The notes under the pieces: generated by a model
What the model was told of the DNA's origin: nothing
The model's database searches: none
Seen by the model: the letters and a program-made list of their open reading frames with translations, nothing else
Assembly (NCBI RefSeq): GCF_020097815.1
Contig: NZ_CP083663.1
Span: 1,612,001-1,676,000 of the forward strand
Source: Haloprofundus salinisoli
GTDB taxonomy: Archaea > Halobacteriota > Halobacteria > Halobacteriales > Haloferacaceae
Reading direction: 5' to 3'
Length of the DNA stretch: 64,000 bases
Part shown: positions 28,576 through 37,727 of the stretch, one piece after another
How the letters are laid out: each line of letters begins with the position of its first letter
Numbering within the stretch: the first letter of the stretch is position 1
Program-made: the position numbers and the translations under genes

Positions 28576-29244
28576 CTACTCGCGGTCGGCGGAGCGCCCG
28601 AACCAGAGGGCCGCGCCGCCGAGACTCGCTGCGCCCGCGAGCGGGCCGAAGCCGGGCGTCGTCGTCTCTGTCGACCCCGTCGTCTCCGCACTGTCGGTGG
28701 CCCCCTCACCGCCCGTCGTGGTCGACTCCTCGACGGGACCGCTCTCGGTACCCGCACCGCCGCCGTCACCGCTGGAGACGTTTATCGCACTGGCACCGAC
28801 GGATTCGAGTTCGAGTTGGACCAGCGGGCCGCCGCAGGACTGCTGGCCGTTTATCACGTAGAGATTGCCGACGCCGAGTTCGTCTGTCCCCTCGACGGCG
28901 TAGAGCAGCGTCTCCTCGCTCGGGTGGTCTTCGGCGGTGCGGTCGATGAGGCGCGCGACGTAGACGATGGTCTCGTCGTCGCCGCTAAAGAAGTCACAGC
29001 TGTCGAGTCTGGAGACGCTCTGGTCGTTCGAGACGCTCCGGACGTGAACGAACAGCCCAGTGTAGTCAGAGCCGCTGAACGTCGGTGCGTCGTCCGAAAT
29101 CGCCGCCGTCGTCGTCACCGTCTGTGCGGACCCGACGGAGGCGGACGAACCCACCGTGGCGAGGCCGAAGACGCCGACTCCCGCGGTACGCAGTAGTTCA
29201 CGCCGAGTCGTTTCAGCCTGTCTCGCCTTCTTCTTCTGGCTCAT
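28576..29244 (-). CDS. Tat-exported protein with PGF-CTERM-like anchor
   Basis: A 222-residue secreted protein. The Tat signal TRRELLRTAGVGVFGLATVG is followed by AQT at the likely cleavage site. The middle domain is beta-rich with Cys residues (DSCDFFSGDD and QQSCGGPLVQ) that could pair. A Thr/Ser/Glu-rich linker leads to TPGFGPLAGAASLGG and a basic end, the layout of the archaeosortase substrate signal PGF-CTERM. The start at 29244 is chosen to give the Tat signal. The molecular role is unknown. Confidence 0.8.
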   Translation of the reverse strand: MSQKKKARQAETTRRELLRTAGVGVFGLATVGSSASVGSAQTVTTTAAISDDAPTFSGSDYTGLFVHVRSVSNDQSVSRLDSCDFFSGDDETIVYVARLIDRTAEDHPSEETLLYAVEGTDELGVGNLYVINGQQSCGGPLVQLELESVGASAINVSSGDGGGAGTESGPVEESTTTGGEGATDSAETTGSTETTTPGFGPLAGAASLGGAALWFGRSADRE

Positions 29245-29374
29245 TTCCGCGTAGCACGTCCACATCCACCTGCAAAAGCCTCGGGTCCCATCGCAACTGA
29301 GCCGACTCGCCCCCTCCTTCGTCTCGGGCGACCCGTGAGTCGCCCGCCGAACTGCACCGCTTCGCTCCCGCGAT

Positions 29375-30508
29375 CTATCGCGAGAACTCGATGGCCGCGC
29401 CCTGGCCGAAACCGACGCAGAGCGTCGCCAGTCCGCGGTCGACGTCGCGGCGAATCATCTCGTGGACGACTGCGACGGGGAGGCGCGCGCCGCTGGCTCC
29501 GAGCGGGTGGCCGAGCGCGATTGCGCCGCCGTTGACGTTGTACTTCTCGTCGTCGACGCCGAGTTCGCCGCGCGCGTAGACCGCCTGGGAAGCGAACGCC
29601 TCGTTCAGCTCCACGAGGTCGTAGTCGTCGATGGAGCGGCCGTTGCGTTCGAGGAGGTTTCGCGTCGCCGGGACCGGGCCGATACCCATCACCGTCGGGT
29701 CGACGCCCGCGACGGCGTTGGTGCCGATTTCGGCCATCACGTCGAGGCCGTGGTCCTCGGCGAACTCGCGGCTGGTGACGAGCGTCGCCGCCGCCCCGTC
29801 CGAAATCTGCGAGGAGTTGCCCGCCGTCACGGTGCCGTCGCCGGTGAACGCGGGTGAGAGGTCTGCGAGCGTCTCCAAGGAGGTGTCGCGGCGGATGCCC
29901 TCGTCCTCGTCGACGACGCCGTCTTCGGTTTCGATGGGCACTATTTGGTCGTCGAAGTAGCCCTCGTCGGTCGCCGCCGCGGCGCGCTCGTGGCTCCGAA
30001 GCGCGTACTCGTCCTGCTCCTCGCGGCTGACGCCGTACTCCTCGGCGACTTTCTCGGCGGTCATCCCCATCTGGAGCTGGAAGACGTTGTAGCGCTCGGA
30101 GAGCTCCGGGTGGAGGTGCTGGTAGGAGTCACCGTCCATCGGCACGCGAGACATGTTCTCGACACCGCCGGCGATGATGACGTCTCGATTGCCCGCGGCG
30201 ACGGCGTCGCTGGCGCTGATGATTGCCTGCATCGAGGAAGCACACCAGCGGTTGATGCTCGTCGCGGGTGTGTTCTCGCCGAGTTCCGAGAGGAGCGCGA
30301 TGACGCGTGCGACGTTGTTGTCCTGCTCGCCGCGCTGCTGGGCGACGCCCCACATCAGGTCGTCTACGTCGTCGCCGGAGAGCCCCGTCTCGTCGAGGAT
30401 GGTGTCGATGAGCGGAATCGAGAGATCCTCGCTGCGAACGTCCTCGAAGACGCCGCCGCCTTTACCCTGTGCGGTCCGCCGCGCGGCCGCGATGACTGGT
30501 GTTGGCAT
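29375..30508 (-). CDS. Acetyl-CoA C-acyltransferase (thiolase)
   Basis: A 377-residue thiolase acting in fatty-acid beta-oxidation or acetoacetyl-CoA formation. The nucleophile Cys is in [11 protein letters not shown] (about residue 86), with later catalytic His in [16 protein letters not shown] and Cys in LCVGFGQG. The ATG at 30508 ([12 protein letters not shown]) matches the family start; upstream frame is ignored. It fits functionally with the acyl-CoA ligase (21.8 kb) and enoyl-CoA hydratase (50.7 kb), though they are not adjacent. The promoter lies in a palindrome-rich AT island. Confidence 0.94.
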   Translation of the reverse strand: MPTPVIAAARRTAQGKGGGVFEDVRSEDLSIPLIDTILDETGLSGDDVDDLMWGVAQQRGEQDNNVARVIALLSELGENTPATSINRWCASSMQAIISASDAVAAGNRDVIIAGGVENMSRVPMDGDSYQHLHPELSERYNVFQLQMGMTAEKVAEEYGVSREEQDEYALRSHERAAAATDEGYFDDQIVPIETEDGVVDEDEGIRRDTSLETLADLSPAFTGDGTVTAGNSSQISDGAAATLVTSREFAEDHGLDVMAEIGTNAVAGVDPTVMGIGPVPATRNLLERNGRSIDDYDLVELNEAFASQAVYARGELGVDDEKYNVNGGAIALGHPLGASGARLPVAVVHEMIRRDVDRGLATLCVGFGQGAAIEFSR

Positions 30509-30660
30509 ACCTGTCCCTCCGGGGTCTATCCTGATAAACGTGGGAGAACCGAGGGCCGGAGAAATCGAGTTTATCCGGAACCGGCTGACGCGTCGTCGCA
30601 GTCTGGACGCCCGAGTCGGTCGTCGACGGCGAACAGCTCCGGCGCAACGTCGGCGGAACT

Positions 30661-30781
30661 GTGAAAATTTCACGCACGAATTCTGACCACCTGTCCGAAA
30701 TAGAGCGGTATTAATACAATATAGTGATGTTATAGTCCTTCCACTCGAATAATATCGTATAATTTGACGAACTTTCGGACA
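30661..30781. promoter_or_regulatory. Nested palindromes in AT island
   Basis: GTGAAAATTTCAC (30661-30673) is a perfect palindrome. TGTCCGAAA (30692-30700) and TTTCGGACA (30773-30781) are perfect 9-base inverted copies flanking a 72-base AT-rich core. GTATTAATAC (30708-30717) is a perfect palindrome inside that core. A multi-site operator or bidirectional control region is the simplest reading. Confidence 0.5.
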
Positions 30782-30855
30782 CATATCTCGCTCCGATGTC
30801 GGAGCGGGGCGTCCGGTCGGCGCTCGAAAGCGGGGCGTTCGCGCGGGGTTCGACG

Positions 30856-30863
30856 GTATTAAG
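30856..30863 (+). promoter_or_regulatory. TATA-like box
   Basis: GTATTAAG lies 26-33 bases before the ATG of the AAA ATPase gene (30889). Confidence 0.5.
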
Positions 30864-30888
30864 ATTCTCTGGCAGCTAATTCTCGGGG

Positions 30889-32304
30889 ATGAGTACCCCG
30901 GCTCTCGAAGTCGTCGAATTCCTTCTCACGGCTCACGTCTACAACGAAAACCGGGAGTTGGACGAGAACGACCTCCCGCCGCGCTATCGGCGCGTCTTCT
31001 GGGCCGAGCGCGACGGGGACGCCGCCGACACCGACTCCGCCGAGGTCGAACCGCTCGGCGGCGTCGACCGCCCGCTCTCGGTCACCGAAACCGACGCCCG
31101 GACGGCTACCGGCGTCGAACGTCCCTGGGAGGCGGTTTCGGACCTGTTGTTCACCGACCGGACGGAGTTCTCCGGCACGCTCTCGTTCACCCAACCGGAG
31201 ATGGCGCTGGAGTGGTATCTCAAGCGCGCCGACCGCGAGCGCCTCGTGACGAATCCGACGCTGGCGTTCGCCGCCGAGGACCGCGACGACATCGACGTGA
31301 CGCGAGAGGAAGCCCGCGAGCAGAACCGCCCCATCCACGCCGACCGCGTCTGGATCGACAGCCTCCTGGAAGCGTACTTCGACACCGACGACGAGGAAGG
31401 CGACGCCGAGATGCTCGACCTCGTCCACGTCCGCGCGCCCGAGGAGATCGAGATGACGCTCGACGACCTCGTGCTCACCGCCGACCAGGAGGGCGAGATC
31501 GGCAAGATCGTCAAAGCCATCGAACACCGCGACTACCTCGCCGAAATCGGCCTACGCGAGATCGGGAAACTGCTGTTCGTCGGCCCACCCGGGACCGGCA
31601 AGACGACGGTCTCGCGCGCGCTCGCCCACGAACTCGGCCTCCCGTTCGTCGAGGTCAAACTCTCGATGATCACCTCGCAGTATCTCGGCGAGACGGCCAA
31701 GAACGTCGAGAAGACGTTCGAGGTGGCGAAGCGGCTCTCCCCGTGTATCCTCTTCATCGACGAGTTCGACTCCGTCGCCAAAACGCGCCGCTCGGACGAG
31801 CACGCGGCGCTGAAGCGCGCGGTCAACACGCTGCTGAAGAGCATCGACGACATCTCGCTCATCCGCGACGACGTGTTGCTCATCGGGGCGACGAACCACC
31901 CCGACCAGCTCGACGCGGCGGCGTGGCGGCGCTTCGACGAAATCGTCAACTTCCCCAAACCCGACCGGCAGATGCGCGCGGACATCCTCCGCGTCATCAC
32001 CCAGCGGATGGAGATCGCGGAGTTCGACCCCGAGTCGGTCGCCGACCGGACCGAGGGCCTCACCGGCAGCGACCTCCGGCTCGTCCTCCGCGAAGCCGTC
32101 CTCGAGGCGCTGACCGAAGAGCGGATGTCGCTCACCCAGGAGGATATCCTCGACGCCGTCGCCGACTTCGAAGAGCGCGACAACCTGAAGAACATGGACA
32201 TGATGGACCCCGACTCCGACTCGCTCATCGCGGGCAACGCCGGGTCGGCGGACGCCTCCGACCACGGTCACGACCACGACCACGCACACGACCACCAGCA
32301 CTGA
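30889..32304 (+). CDS. AAA ATPase with histidine-rich tail
   Basis: A 471-residue AAA-family ATPase. An N-terminal domain of about 200 residues is of unknown type. The ATPase domain has Walker A GPPGTGKTTVSRAL (about 226), Walker B CILFIDEFDS and the second-region-of-homology segment LLIGATNHPDQLDAAAWRRFD. The last 14 residues are almost all His and Asp (DHGHDHDHAHDHQH), a possible metal-binding tail. The stop overlaps the next ATG (TGATG). It is similar to the CdcA/FtsH-like core, but the partner is unknown. Confidence 0.88.
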   Translation: MSTPALEVVEFLLTAHVYNENRELDENDLPPRYRRVFWAERDGDAADTDSAEVEPLGGVDRPLSVTETDARTATGVERPWEAVSDLLFTDRTEFSGTLSFTQPEMALEWYLKRADRERLVTNPTLAFAAEDRDDIDVTREEAREQNRPIHADRVWIDSLLEAYFDTDDEEGDAEMLDLVHVRAPEEIEMTLDDLVLTADQEGEIGKIVKAIEHRDYLAEIGLREIGKLLFVGPPGTGKTTVSRALAHELGLPFVEVKLSMITSQYLGETAKNVEKTFEVAKRLSPCILFIDEFDSVAKTRRSDEHAALKRAVNTLLKSIDDISLIRDDVLLIGATNHPDQLDAAAWRRFDEIVNFPKPDRQMRADILRVITQRMEIAEFDPESVADRTEGLTGSDLRLVLREAVLEALTEERMSLTQEDILDAVADFEERDNLKNMDMMDPDSDSLIAGNAGSADASDHGHDHDHAHDHQH

Positions 32305-33128
32305 TGCGCGTCACCCTCCTCGGAACCGGTGACACGACGGGCACGCCTACCGTCGGGTGCGACTGCGACACCTGCCGGACGGCGCGCGAGCGAGGCGTCG
32401 AACGCTCGCGCTTTTCGGTCCACGTCGAGAACGAGCAGACCGGCGAGTCGCTTCTGGTCGACGCCAGTCCCGACTTCCGCAGCCAGTTTCTCTCCCACGA
32501 CGTGCCGCTGCCCGACGTGATGGTCATCACCCACATCCACTTCGACCACCTCGACGGCCTCGGCAACGCCTACCGAATCTTCGACGACCTTCCGGTGTAC
32601 GCCGCCGACGAGACGGACCCGAAGACGGGCGAGAGCGTCGCCGAGACGGTTCGCTCGAAGTTCGACTACCTCGACCGCATCACCGTCCACGCGGCGACGC
32701 CGTTCGAACCGTTTCGCGTCTGCGGTTTCGACGTGACGCTCGTCCCCGTCGACCATCCGCCGCTGCTCTGCTACGGCCTCGTCGTCTCCGACCCCGAGAC
32801 GGACGCGAAACTGTCGCTGTCGGGCGACACGAACTACGATATCTCCGAGGACTCCCGGGCGGCGCTCGCCGACCCGGACCTGTTTCTCGCCGACGCCCTC
32901 GTCCCGGCGTCGCTCTGCGAGCACCACCCGGCGGGCGGCCGTCACCGCGACGACGAGGGCGTCCCGCGAACTTTCGGTCACAAACACATGACCCGCGAGG
33001 GCGCGCTCTCGATGGCCGAGGAGCTGAACGCGAAGATGACCCGGTTGGTCCACACGTCGCACTTCTACCCCGTCGACGAGGCGTTCGAGGAGCCGTTGGC
33101 GGCGGACGGCGAGCAGTACGACCTCTGA
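32304..33128 (+). CDS. PhnP-like MBL-fold hydrolase
   Basis: A 274-residue metallo-beta-lactamase-fold protein of the PhnP/RNase Z-like group. It starts RVTLLGTGDTTGTPTVGCDC, with a CDCDTC cluster typical of PhnP, then the metal motif THIHFDHLDG (about 75), and later His in HKHMTREGAL and HTSHFYPVDE. Known relatives are cyclic phosphodiesterases. It is translationally coupled to the AAA ATPase (TGATG overlap), which suggests a shared process. Confidence 0.87.
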   Translation: MRVTLLGTGDTTGTPTVGCDCDTCRTARERGVERSRFSVHVENEQTGESLLVDASPDFRSQFLSHDVPLPDVMVITHIHFDHLDGLGNAYRIFDDLPVYAADETDPKTGESVAETVRSKFDYLDRITVHAATPFEPFRVCGFDVTLVPVDHPPLLCYGLVVSDPETDAKLSLSGDTNYDISEDSRAALADPDLFLADALVPASLCEHHPAGGRHRDDEGVPRTFGHKHMTREGALSMAEELNAKMTRLVHTSHFYPVDEAFEEPLAADGEQYDL

Positions 33129-33153
33129 CCGCCGATTTCTCGTCCGCCGTCGA

Positions 33154-34116
33154 CTATCCGAACTGGTCCAACCCGCTCTGTCGTCGCGCGACGCCCGACG
33201 GTTCCCGTACCCACGACGACCGCCCGGCGCGAATCGCGTCCAACTCCAGTTCCGAACCCTCGCTTTCCTCGAACCCCGGACACGACTCGCCGCAGTCGCT
33301 GCCGGGATCGACGACGCACCCGAAATGTTCGCAGCGGGGTCGTCCGTCGTCGGTCGGGTTCATCCGCGCACACGGCGGCAACTCGTAGTTTCGCCACCCC
33401 TTGCCGTAGGCGCGTTCGGCGATGCGTCGCCGCTTCCGCGCTTTCTCGCCCGTGCCGACGATGGCCACGTCGGTCCGAAGCGGCCGCTCGTCGAGCAGTT
33501 CGACGCCGGGGTCGGCGACCGGCAACGTTGCTGCCTCGCGGACGACTTCACGCTCGCCGGTGTCGGGGTCGAAGCGCCAGACGCCGACCTCCTCGGGGAT
33601 GCGGTTCAGGTGCGCGCGGGTGACGTAGCTCTCGGTGGCGAGAATCACCTCGTCGAACAGCGCGAGACTCACATCGACCCTGAGTTGGCGCTCGAGGTCG
33701 CCCGGCCGCGAGAGGTCGGGCTTGTTCTCGATGCCGACCAAGCGGGAGAACCAGTTTTCGGGGTAGCGCGTCGTCCGGCGGACGTATCGTCGGCTCCCGC
33801 GGCGTTCGGACTCGAAGAAGCCGAGCTCGACGGCGCGGTCGGTAACGCCGCGGGCCGTCTCGGGATGGCAGTCGAAGGCGTCCTTCCAGTAGGTCGCGCG
33901 GCCGACGCCTACGTCGCTCTCGATTGCGAGCGCGGGGATGGAGTACGGGGTGATTCGCGTGCGGGCGGCGAACCCCGGGCCGGGTTCGACGAGAACGGTG
34001 TCGACGATGCGGCTGCCCGGCGAGGCGACGGCTGCCCCGAGCTGGCGGGCGACGAGCGAGTCGGTCGCCTCTTCGAGAGACGCACAGAGGGCCAACTCGA
34101 ACCCGAACTCCTGCAC
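33154..34116 (-). CDS. DUF5787-like haloarchaeal protein
   Basis: A protein of about 320 residues, restricted as far as I know to haloarchaea. Basic and acidic alpha/beta sections include [14 protein letters not shown] and [20 protein letters not shown]. That second motif, with [16 protein letters not shown], resembles a nuclease-like ENK core. The C-terminal region has a Cys cluster (CARM, CEHFGC, CGESC) suggesting a metal site. GTG 34116 is chosen; TTG 34143 would add nine residues. The DUF name is from memory; function unknown. Confidence 0.75.
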   Translation of the reverse strand: MQEFGFELALCASLEEATDSLVARQLGAAVASPGSRIVDTVLVEPGPGFAARTRITPYSIPALAIESDVGVGRATYWKDAFDCHPETARGVTDRAVELGFFESERRGSRRYVRRTTRYPENWFSRLVGIENKPDLSRPGDLERQLRVDVSLALFDEVILATESYVTRAHLNRIPEEVGVWRFDPDTGEREVVREAATLPVADPGVELLDERPLRTDVAIVGTGEKARKRRRIAERAYGKGWRNYELPPCARMNPTDDGRPRCEHFGCVVDPGSDCGESCPGFEESEGSELELDAIRAGRSSWVREPSGVARRQSGLDQFG

Positions 34117-34170
34117 AGCGGAGGGGAGGTGACGGGGACGCAAAAGCGGACCGGTCGTCTGCGGCGCGTT

Positions 34171-34208
34171 GCGCGGCAGTGTGCGGCAGTGCGCGGCGGT
34201 GCGCGGAG
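34171..34208. repeat. 10-base tandem repeat upstream of aIF2-gamma
   Basis: GCGCGGCAGT, GTGCGGCAGT, GCGCGGCGGT and GCGCGGAG follow each other from 34171. This gives almost four copies with a 10-base period, about one DNA turn. Confidence 0.7.
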
Positions 34209-34275
34209 GCCCTCAAAACCGAAGTCGAGGTGTTTGTTCACACGTCACGAACCGTCAGACGCGGTGAGAACAGCA

Positions 34276-34326
34276 ACTTTATCACTCGCACGGGGCGAAT
34301 CTTTCGCAAGATTGCTCTTAGGAGGT
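34276..34326 (+). promoter_or_regulatory. Promoter, palindrome and Shine-Dalgarno of aIF2-gamma
   Basis: ACTTTATC at about 34276-34283 is TATA-like. AATCTT-TCGC-AAGATT at 34298-34313 is a perfect 6-base stem palindrome around the expected transcription start. GGAGGT at 34321-34326 is a strong Shine-Dalgarno only two bases before the ATG, or five before the in-frame GTG at 34332. Confidence 0.5.
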
Positions 34327-34328
34327 CA

Positions 34329-35558
34329 ATGGTGACGAAAACACAACAACCGGAGGTGAACATCGGACTCGTCGGCCACGTCGACCACGGGAAAACGACG
34401 CTGGTGCAGGCGCTCAGCGGGTCGTGGACCGACCAGCACTCGGAGGAGATGAAGCGCGGTATCTCCATCCGTCTGGGCTACGCCGACGCGACGTTCCGAC
34501 GCTGTCCGGGAATGGACGAACCGGAGTGTTACACGGTCGAAGAGGAGTGCGAGAACGGCGAACCGAGCGAACCGATTCGCACGGTGTCGTTCGTCGACGC
34601 ACCCGGCCACGAGACGCTGATGGCGACGATGCTCTCGGGCGCGGCGCTGATGGACGGGGCGGTGCTCGTCGTGAGCGCCACCGAGGACGTCCCGCAGGCG
34701 CAGACCGAAGAACATCTGATGGCGCTCGATATCATCGGCATCGAGAACGTCGTCATCGCACAGAACAAGGTCGACCTCGTCGACCGCGACCGCGCGGTCG
34801 AGAACTACGAACAGATCAAGGAGTTCGTCGAGGGCACCGTCGCCGAGGACGCGCCCATCGTCCCGGTGAGCGCCCAGCAGGGCGTCAATCTCGACCTGCT
34901 CATCGACGCCATCGAGCGCGAGATTCCGACGCCCGAGCGCTCGTCGAACGACGACGCGCGGATGTTCGTCGCGCGCAGTTTCGACATCAACCGACCGGGG
35001 ACGACGTGGGATAACCTCTCCGGCGGCGTCGTCGGCGGTAGCCTCGTCGACGGGACGCTGAGCGTCGACGACGAGATCGAGCTGCGCCCCGGCCGCGAGG
35101 TCGAAGAGGGCGGCCAGTCGGAGTGGCAACCCATCTCGACGACGGTCCGGTCGCTGCAGGCGGGCAGCCAGATGCTCGACACGGCGACGCCGGGCGGTCT
35201 GCTCGGCGTCGGCACCGGTCTCGACCCGAGTCTCACGAAGGGCGACGCGCTGGCCGGACAGGTCGCCGGGACGCCCGGCACCCTCCCGCCGACCCGCGAG
35301 GCGTTCGAGATGGAGGTCGACCTGCTCGAACGCGTCGTCGGCGGCGACGACGAGATCGACGAGATTTCGACGGGCGAACCGCTGATGCTGACCGTCGGCA
35401 CGGCGACGACCGTCGGCGCGGTGACGAGCGCCCGCGAGGGCGAGTGCGAGGTGTCGCTGAAGCGCCCCGTCTGCGCGGCCGCCGGCGCGAAGATAGCCAT
35501 CAACCGCCGCGTCGGCGCGCGCTGGCGACTCATCGGCATCGGAACGCTCGTCGAATAA
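34329..35558 (+). CDS. eif2g: Translation initiation factor aIF2, gamma subunit
   Basis: A 409-residue GTPase that carries initiator Met-tRNA to the ribosome. G1 [17 protein letters not shown] is at about residue 14, G2 [14 protein letters not shown], a zinc-like loop [20 protein letters not shown]3 DAPGHE, G4 AQNKVDLVD. The remainder forms the two EF-Tu-like beta barrels. It heads a long co-oriented cluster (PIN protein, rpo7, spt4, DUF359, rps24e, kae1-bud32). The Shine-Dalgarno is unusually close to the ATG; GTG at 34332 is an alternative start. Confidence 0.96.
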   Translation: MVTKTQQPEVNIGLVGHVDHGKTTLVQALSGSWTDQHSEEMKRGISIRLGYADATFRRCPGMDEPECYTVEEECENGEPSEPIRTVSFVDAPGHETLMATMLSGAALMDGAVLVVSATEDVPQAQTEEHLMALDIIGIENVVIAQNKVDLVDRDRAVENYEQIKEFVEGTVAEDAPIVPVSAQQGVNLDLLIDAIEREIPTPERSSNDDARMFVARSFDINRPGTTWDNLSGGVVGGSLVDGTLSVDDEIELRPGREVEEGGQSEWQPISTTVRSLQAGSQMLDTATPGGLLGVGTGLDPSLTKGDALAGQVAGTPGTLPPTREAFEMEVDLLERVVGGDDEIDEISTGEPLMLTVGTATTVGAVTSAREGECEVSLKRPVCAAAGAKIAINRRVGARWRLIGIGTLVE

Positions 35559-35564
35559 CCACGG

Positions 35565-35954
35565 ATGGTCGCCGTCGCCATGGACACTAACGCGCTCATG
35601 ATGCCCGTCGAACTCGACGTCCGCGTCTTCGACGAACTCGACCGACTGTTCGGTCTCGGGACCGTCGATCTCGTCGTCCCCGAGACCGTCGTCGCCGAGT
35701 TGGAGAAGCTCTCGGCGGGCAACGGCGAGGAGAGCGTCGCGGCGAGCGTCGGTGCGGACCTGGCGGCCGACCGCTGTCGGACAGTCGAGACCGAGGCGAC
35801 GTACGCCGACGACGCACTGGTCGAACTCGGCGCGCGCGGCGACTGTGAGTACGTCGTCACGAACGACCACCCCCTGCGCGACCGCCTGCTCGAACGCGGC
35901 GTTCGAGTAATCGGTTTAAGGGGTCGGAACACACTGAGTATCACAGAACCATAA
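35565..35954 (+). CDS. PIN-domain protein (Fcf1/UTP24-like)
   Basis: A 129-residue PIN-domain protein with acidic metal residues in VAMDTNALMMP (Asp about 7), ETVVAELEKL (Glu), DDALVELGARGDCEYVVTNDHPLRD (Asp pairs). It lies in an information-processing cluster between aIF2-gamma and rpo7, as in other archaea. That argues for a role in RNA maturation rather than as a toxin. The gap to aIF2-gamma is six bases. Confidence 0.87.
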   Translation: MVAVAMDTNALMMPVELDVRVFDELDRLFGLGTVDLVVPETVVAELEKLSAGNGEESVAASVGADLAADRCRTVETEATYADDALVELGARGDCEYVVTNDHPLRDRLLERGVRVIGLRGRNTLSITEP

Positions 35955-35955
35955 C

Positions 35956-36528
35956 ATGTACAAGAGGGTACGACTCAAGGACACGGTCGAGGTGCCCCCG
36001 CGGCACCTCGCCGACGTGACGCCCGAACGGGTGAAGCGTCTGCTACAGGATAAGTTGGAAGGACGGATGGACGAGGACGTCGGTAGCGTCGTCAGCATCG
36101 CCGAGGTGAAAGACATCGGCGACGGCTCGGTACTCCCGAACCGCCCGGGCGTCTACTACGAGGCGGAGTTCGACGCCATAACGTACGACCCGCACATGCA
36201 GGAAGTCGTCGACGGGATCGTCGTCGAGGTCGTCGAGTTCGGCGCGTTCGTCGGTATCGGACCGGTCGACGGCCTGCTGCACGTCTCGCAGATTTCGGAC
36301 GAGTATCTCGCCTACGACGGCGAGAACCAGCAGTTGGCCTCGACGGAGTCCTCGGACACGCTCGGCGTCGGCGACTCCGTTCGCGTCCGCATCGTCACCA
36401 AGAGCATCGACGAGCGCAACCCGCGCGACTCGAAGATCGGTCTCACGGCGAAACAGCCCGGACTCGGCAAGCACGGTTGGCTCCAGGTCGAGCGAGAGGA
36501 ACGACAGGCCACGACGGAGGGTAACTGA
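35956..36528 (+). CDS. rpo7: RNA polymerase subunit Rpo7 (E')
   Basis: A 190-residue subunit of the stalk of the archaeal RNA polymerase. The N-terminal RNP-like domain starts MYKRVRLKDTVEVPPRHL. The S1 domain begins near residue 80 (VVDGIVVEVVEFGAFVGIGP) and includes GLLHVSQISDEY. The stalk helps promoter opening and binds nascent RNA. The ATG lies one base after the PIN gene stop; its own stop overlaps the spt4 start. Confidence 0.95.
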   Translation: MYKRVRLKDTVEVPPRHLADVTPERVKRLLQDKLEGRMDEDVGSVVSIAEVKDIGDGSVLPNRPGVYYEAEFDAITYDPHMQEVVDGIVVEVVEFGAFVGIGPVDGLLHVSQISDEYLAYDGENQQLASTESSDTLGVGDSVRVRIVTKSIDERNPRDSKIGLTAKQPGLGKHGWLQVEREERQATTEGN

Positions 36529-36725
36529 TGGCCAAACCCCGCCTCGCCTGCCGCGAGTGCCACTACATCAACCAACCGGACTCACAGAGCTGTGACCGCT
36601 GCGGGTCGTCGAGTCTCACCGAGGACTGGGCGGGGTACGTCGTCGTCGCCCACCCCGAAGAGAGCGAGATTGCCCGGGAGATGAACGTCGACGAACCCGG
36701 CGGCTACGCGCTGAAGGTCCGGTGA
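36528..36725 (+). CDS. spt4: Transcription elongation factor Spt4 (RpoE'')
   Basis: A 65-residue zinc protein with two CxxC knuckles (CREC near residue 8 and CDRC near residue 22) and the family segment EDWAGYVVVAHPEESEIA. Spt4 pairs with Spt5 to keep RNA polymerase processive. Its ATG overlaps the rpo7 stop by one base, so it is translationally coupled. Confidence 0.95.
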   Translation: MAKPRLACRECHYINQPDSQSCDRCGSSSLTEDWAGYVVVAHPEESEIAREMNVDEPGGYALKVR

Positions 36726-36732
36726 GCCGCTG

Positions 36733-37263
36733 ATGTTGCGGCTCCCCGACGAACTCCGGGGAGCGTTCAAAGAGCCGCTGGGCCCCGTCTACACCGACAG
36801 CGAGCGACTGCTCTCCGAAACTGCGGGCCCGATCGTCGCCGTCGGTGACGTCGTCACCTACCACCTCCGGACCGCCGACCGCGACCCCGACGTGGCCGTC
36901 ATCGACGGGAAGACGAAGCGCGAAGCAGTCGGCGACGAGATTCGCCGCGTCCTCTCGGGCGACAACCCGCGCATCGAAGTCGAGAACCCCGCGGCGACCC
37001 TCTCCGAGGAACTGCTCGCCGCCCTCCGCGACGCCGTCGAGAGCGACGAGAACACCGTCGTCGTCGTCACAGAGGGCGAGGAGGATATGGCGACGCTTCC
37101 CGCGATTCTGGTCGCTCCCGTGGGTTCGCTCGTCGTCTACGGCCAACCCGACGAGGGGATGGTCGGTGTGGCCGTCACTCCGGAGACGAAAGCCGACGCG
37201 CGCGAGCTGATGACGCAGTTGGCGGGCGACACGGACGCGGCGTTCGAGACGCTCGGCGTCTGA
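36733..37263 (+). CDS. GTP-dependent dephospho-CoA kinase (DUF359)
   Basis: A 176-residue member of the DUF359 family, shown in Thermococcus to phosphorylate dephospho-CoA with GTP, the last step of archaeal CoA synthesis. Family features are VAVGDVVTYHLRTADRDPDV, VIDGKTKREAV (central Asp) and VVVTEGEEDMATLPAIL. It lies seven bases after spt4, in the same operon position as in other archaea. Confidence 0.9.
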   Translation: MLRLPDELRGAFKEPLGPVYTDSERLLSETAGPIVAVGDVVTYHLRTADRDPDVAVIDGKTKREAVGDEIRRVLSGDNPRIEVENPAATLSEELLAALRDAVESDENTVVVVTEGEEDMATLPAILVAPVGSLVVYGQPDEGMVGVAVTPETKADARELMTQLAGDTDAAFETLGV

Positions 37264-37293
37264 ACCCGGCCTCCGCCGAGACGCTCGCTGAGT

Positions 37294-37332
37294 GCTCACC
37301 GGTCGCTCGCGTAGCGCTCACCGGTCGCTCGC
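37294..37332. repeat. 17-base direct repeat
   Basis: GCTCACCGGTCGCTCGC occurs at 37294-37310 and 37316-37332 (22-base period) between the DUF359 gene and rps24e. Confidence 0.8.
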
Positions 37333-37407
37333 CGAAACTCCGCCGTCGCCTCCCGCCCCTTCGAAATCCTTTTACTTGCTTCGCCGGGATTTATGAGCAA
37401 CTGAACT

Positions 37408-37719
37408 ATGGAAATCGAAATCATCGAAGAGGAGGAGAACCCGATGTTGCACCGGACGGACGTTCGATTCACGATGACGCACGACGAGGCGACGCCCTCG
37501 CGTCTCTCGGTCCGCGACAGCCTCGCGGCGAAACTCGACAAGAACTCCGACGAAGTCGTCGTCCACGAACTCGACACGAAGTTCGGCATGCGCAAGACCG
37601 CCGGCTACGCGAAAGTGTACGAGAGCTCCGATTTCGCCCGCGACGTCGAGCAGGAGTACATGCTCGAACGCAACAAGATCACCGCCGACGACGCCGACGC
37701 GGAAGCCGAGGAAGCGTAA
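37408..37719 (+). CDS. rps24e: Small-subunit ribosomal protein eS24
   Basis: A 103-residue ribosomal protein with the eS24 pattern: MEIEIIEEEENPMLHRTDV, then THDEATPSRLSVRDSLAAKL and TKFGMRKTAGYAKVYESSD. The acidic C-terminal tail is a halophilic trait. AT-richer sequence just upstream (37366-37395) probably holds a separate promoter. The gene is followed eight bases later by kae1-bud32; no S27ae gene lies between. Confidence 0.95.
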   Translation: MEIEIIEEEENPMLHRTDVRFTMTHDEATPSRLSVRDSLAAKLDKNSDEVVVHELDTKFGMRKTAGYAKVYESSDFARDVEQEYMLERNKITADDADAEAEEA

Positions 37720-37727
37720 TCTGAAAC

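Larger units (their letters stand above)
30509..30888. other. AT-rich, palindrome-dense divergent region
   Basis: 380 bases without a gene between thiolase and AAA ATPase. The 30661-30781 segment is much more AT-rich than its surroundings and holds several exact palindromes, listed separately. A TATA-like GTATTAAG at 30856-30863 serves the ATPase gene. Confidence 0.75.
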
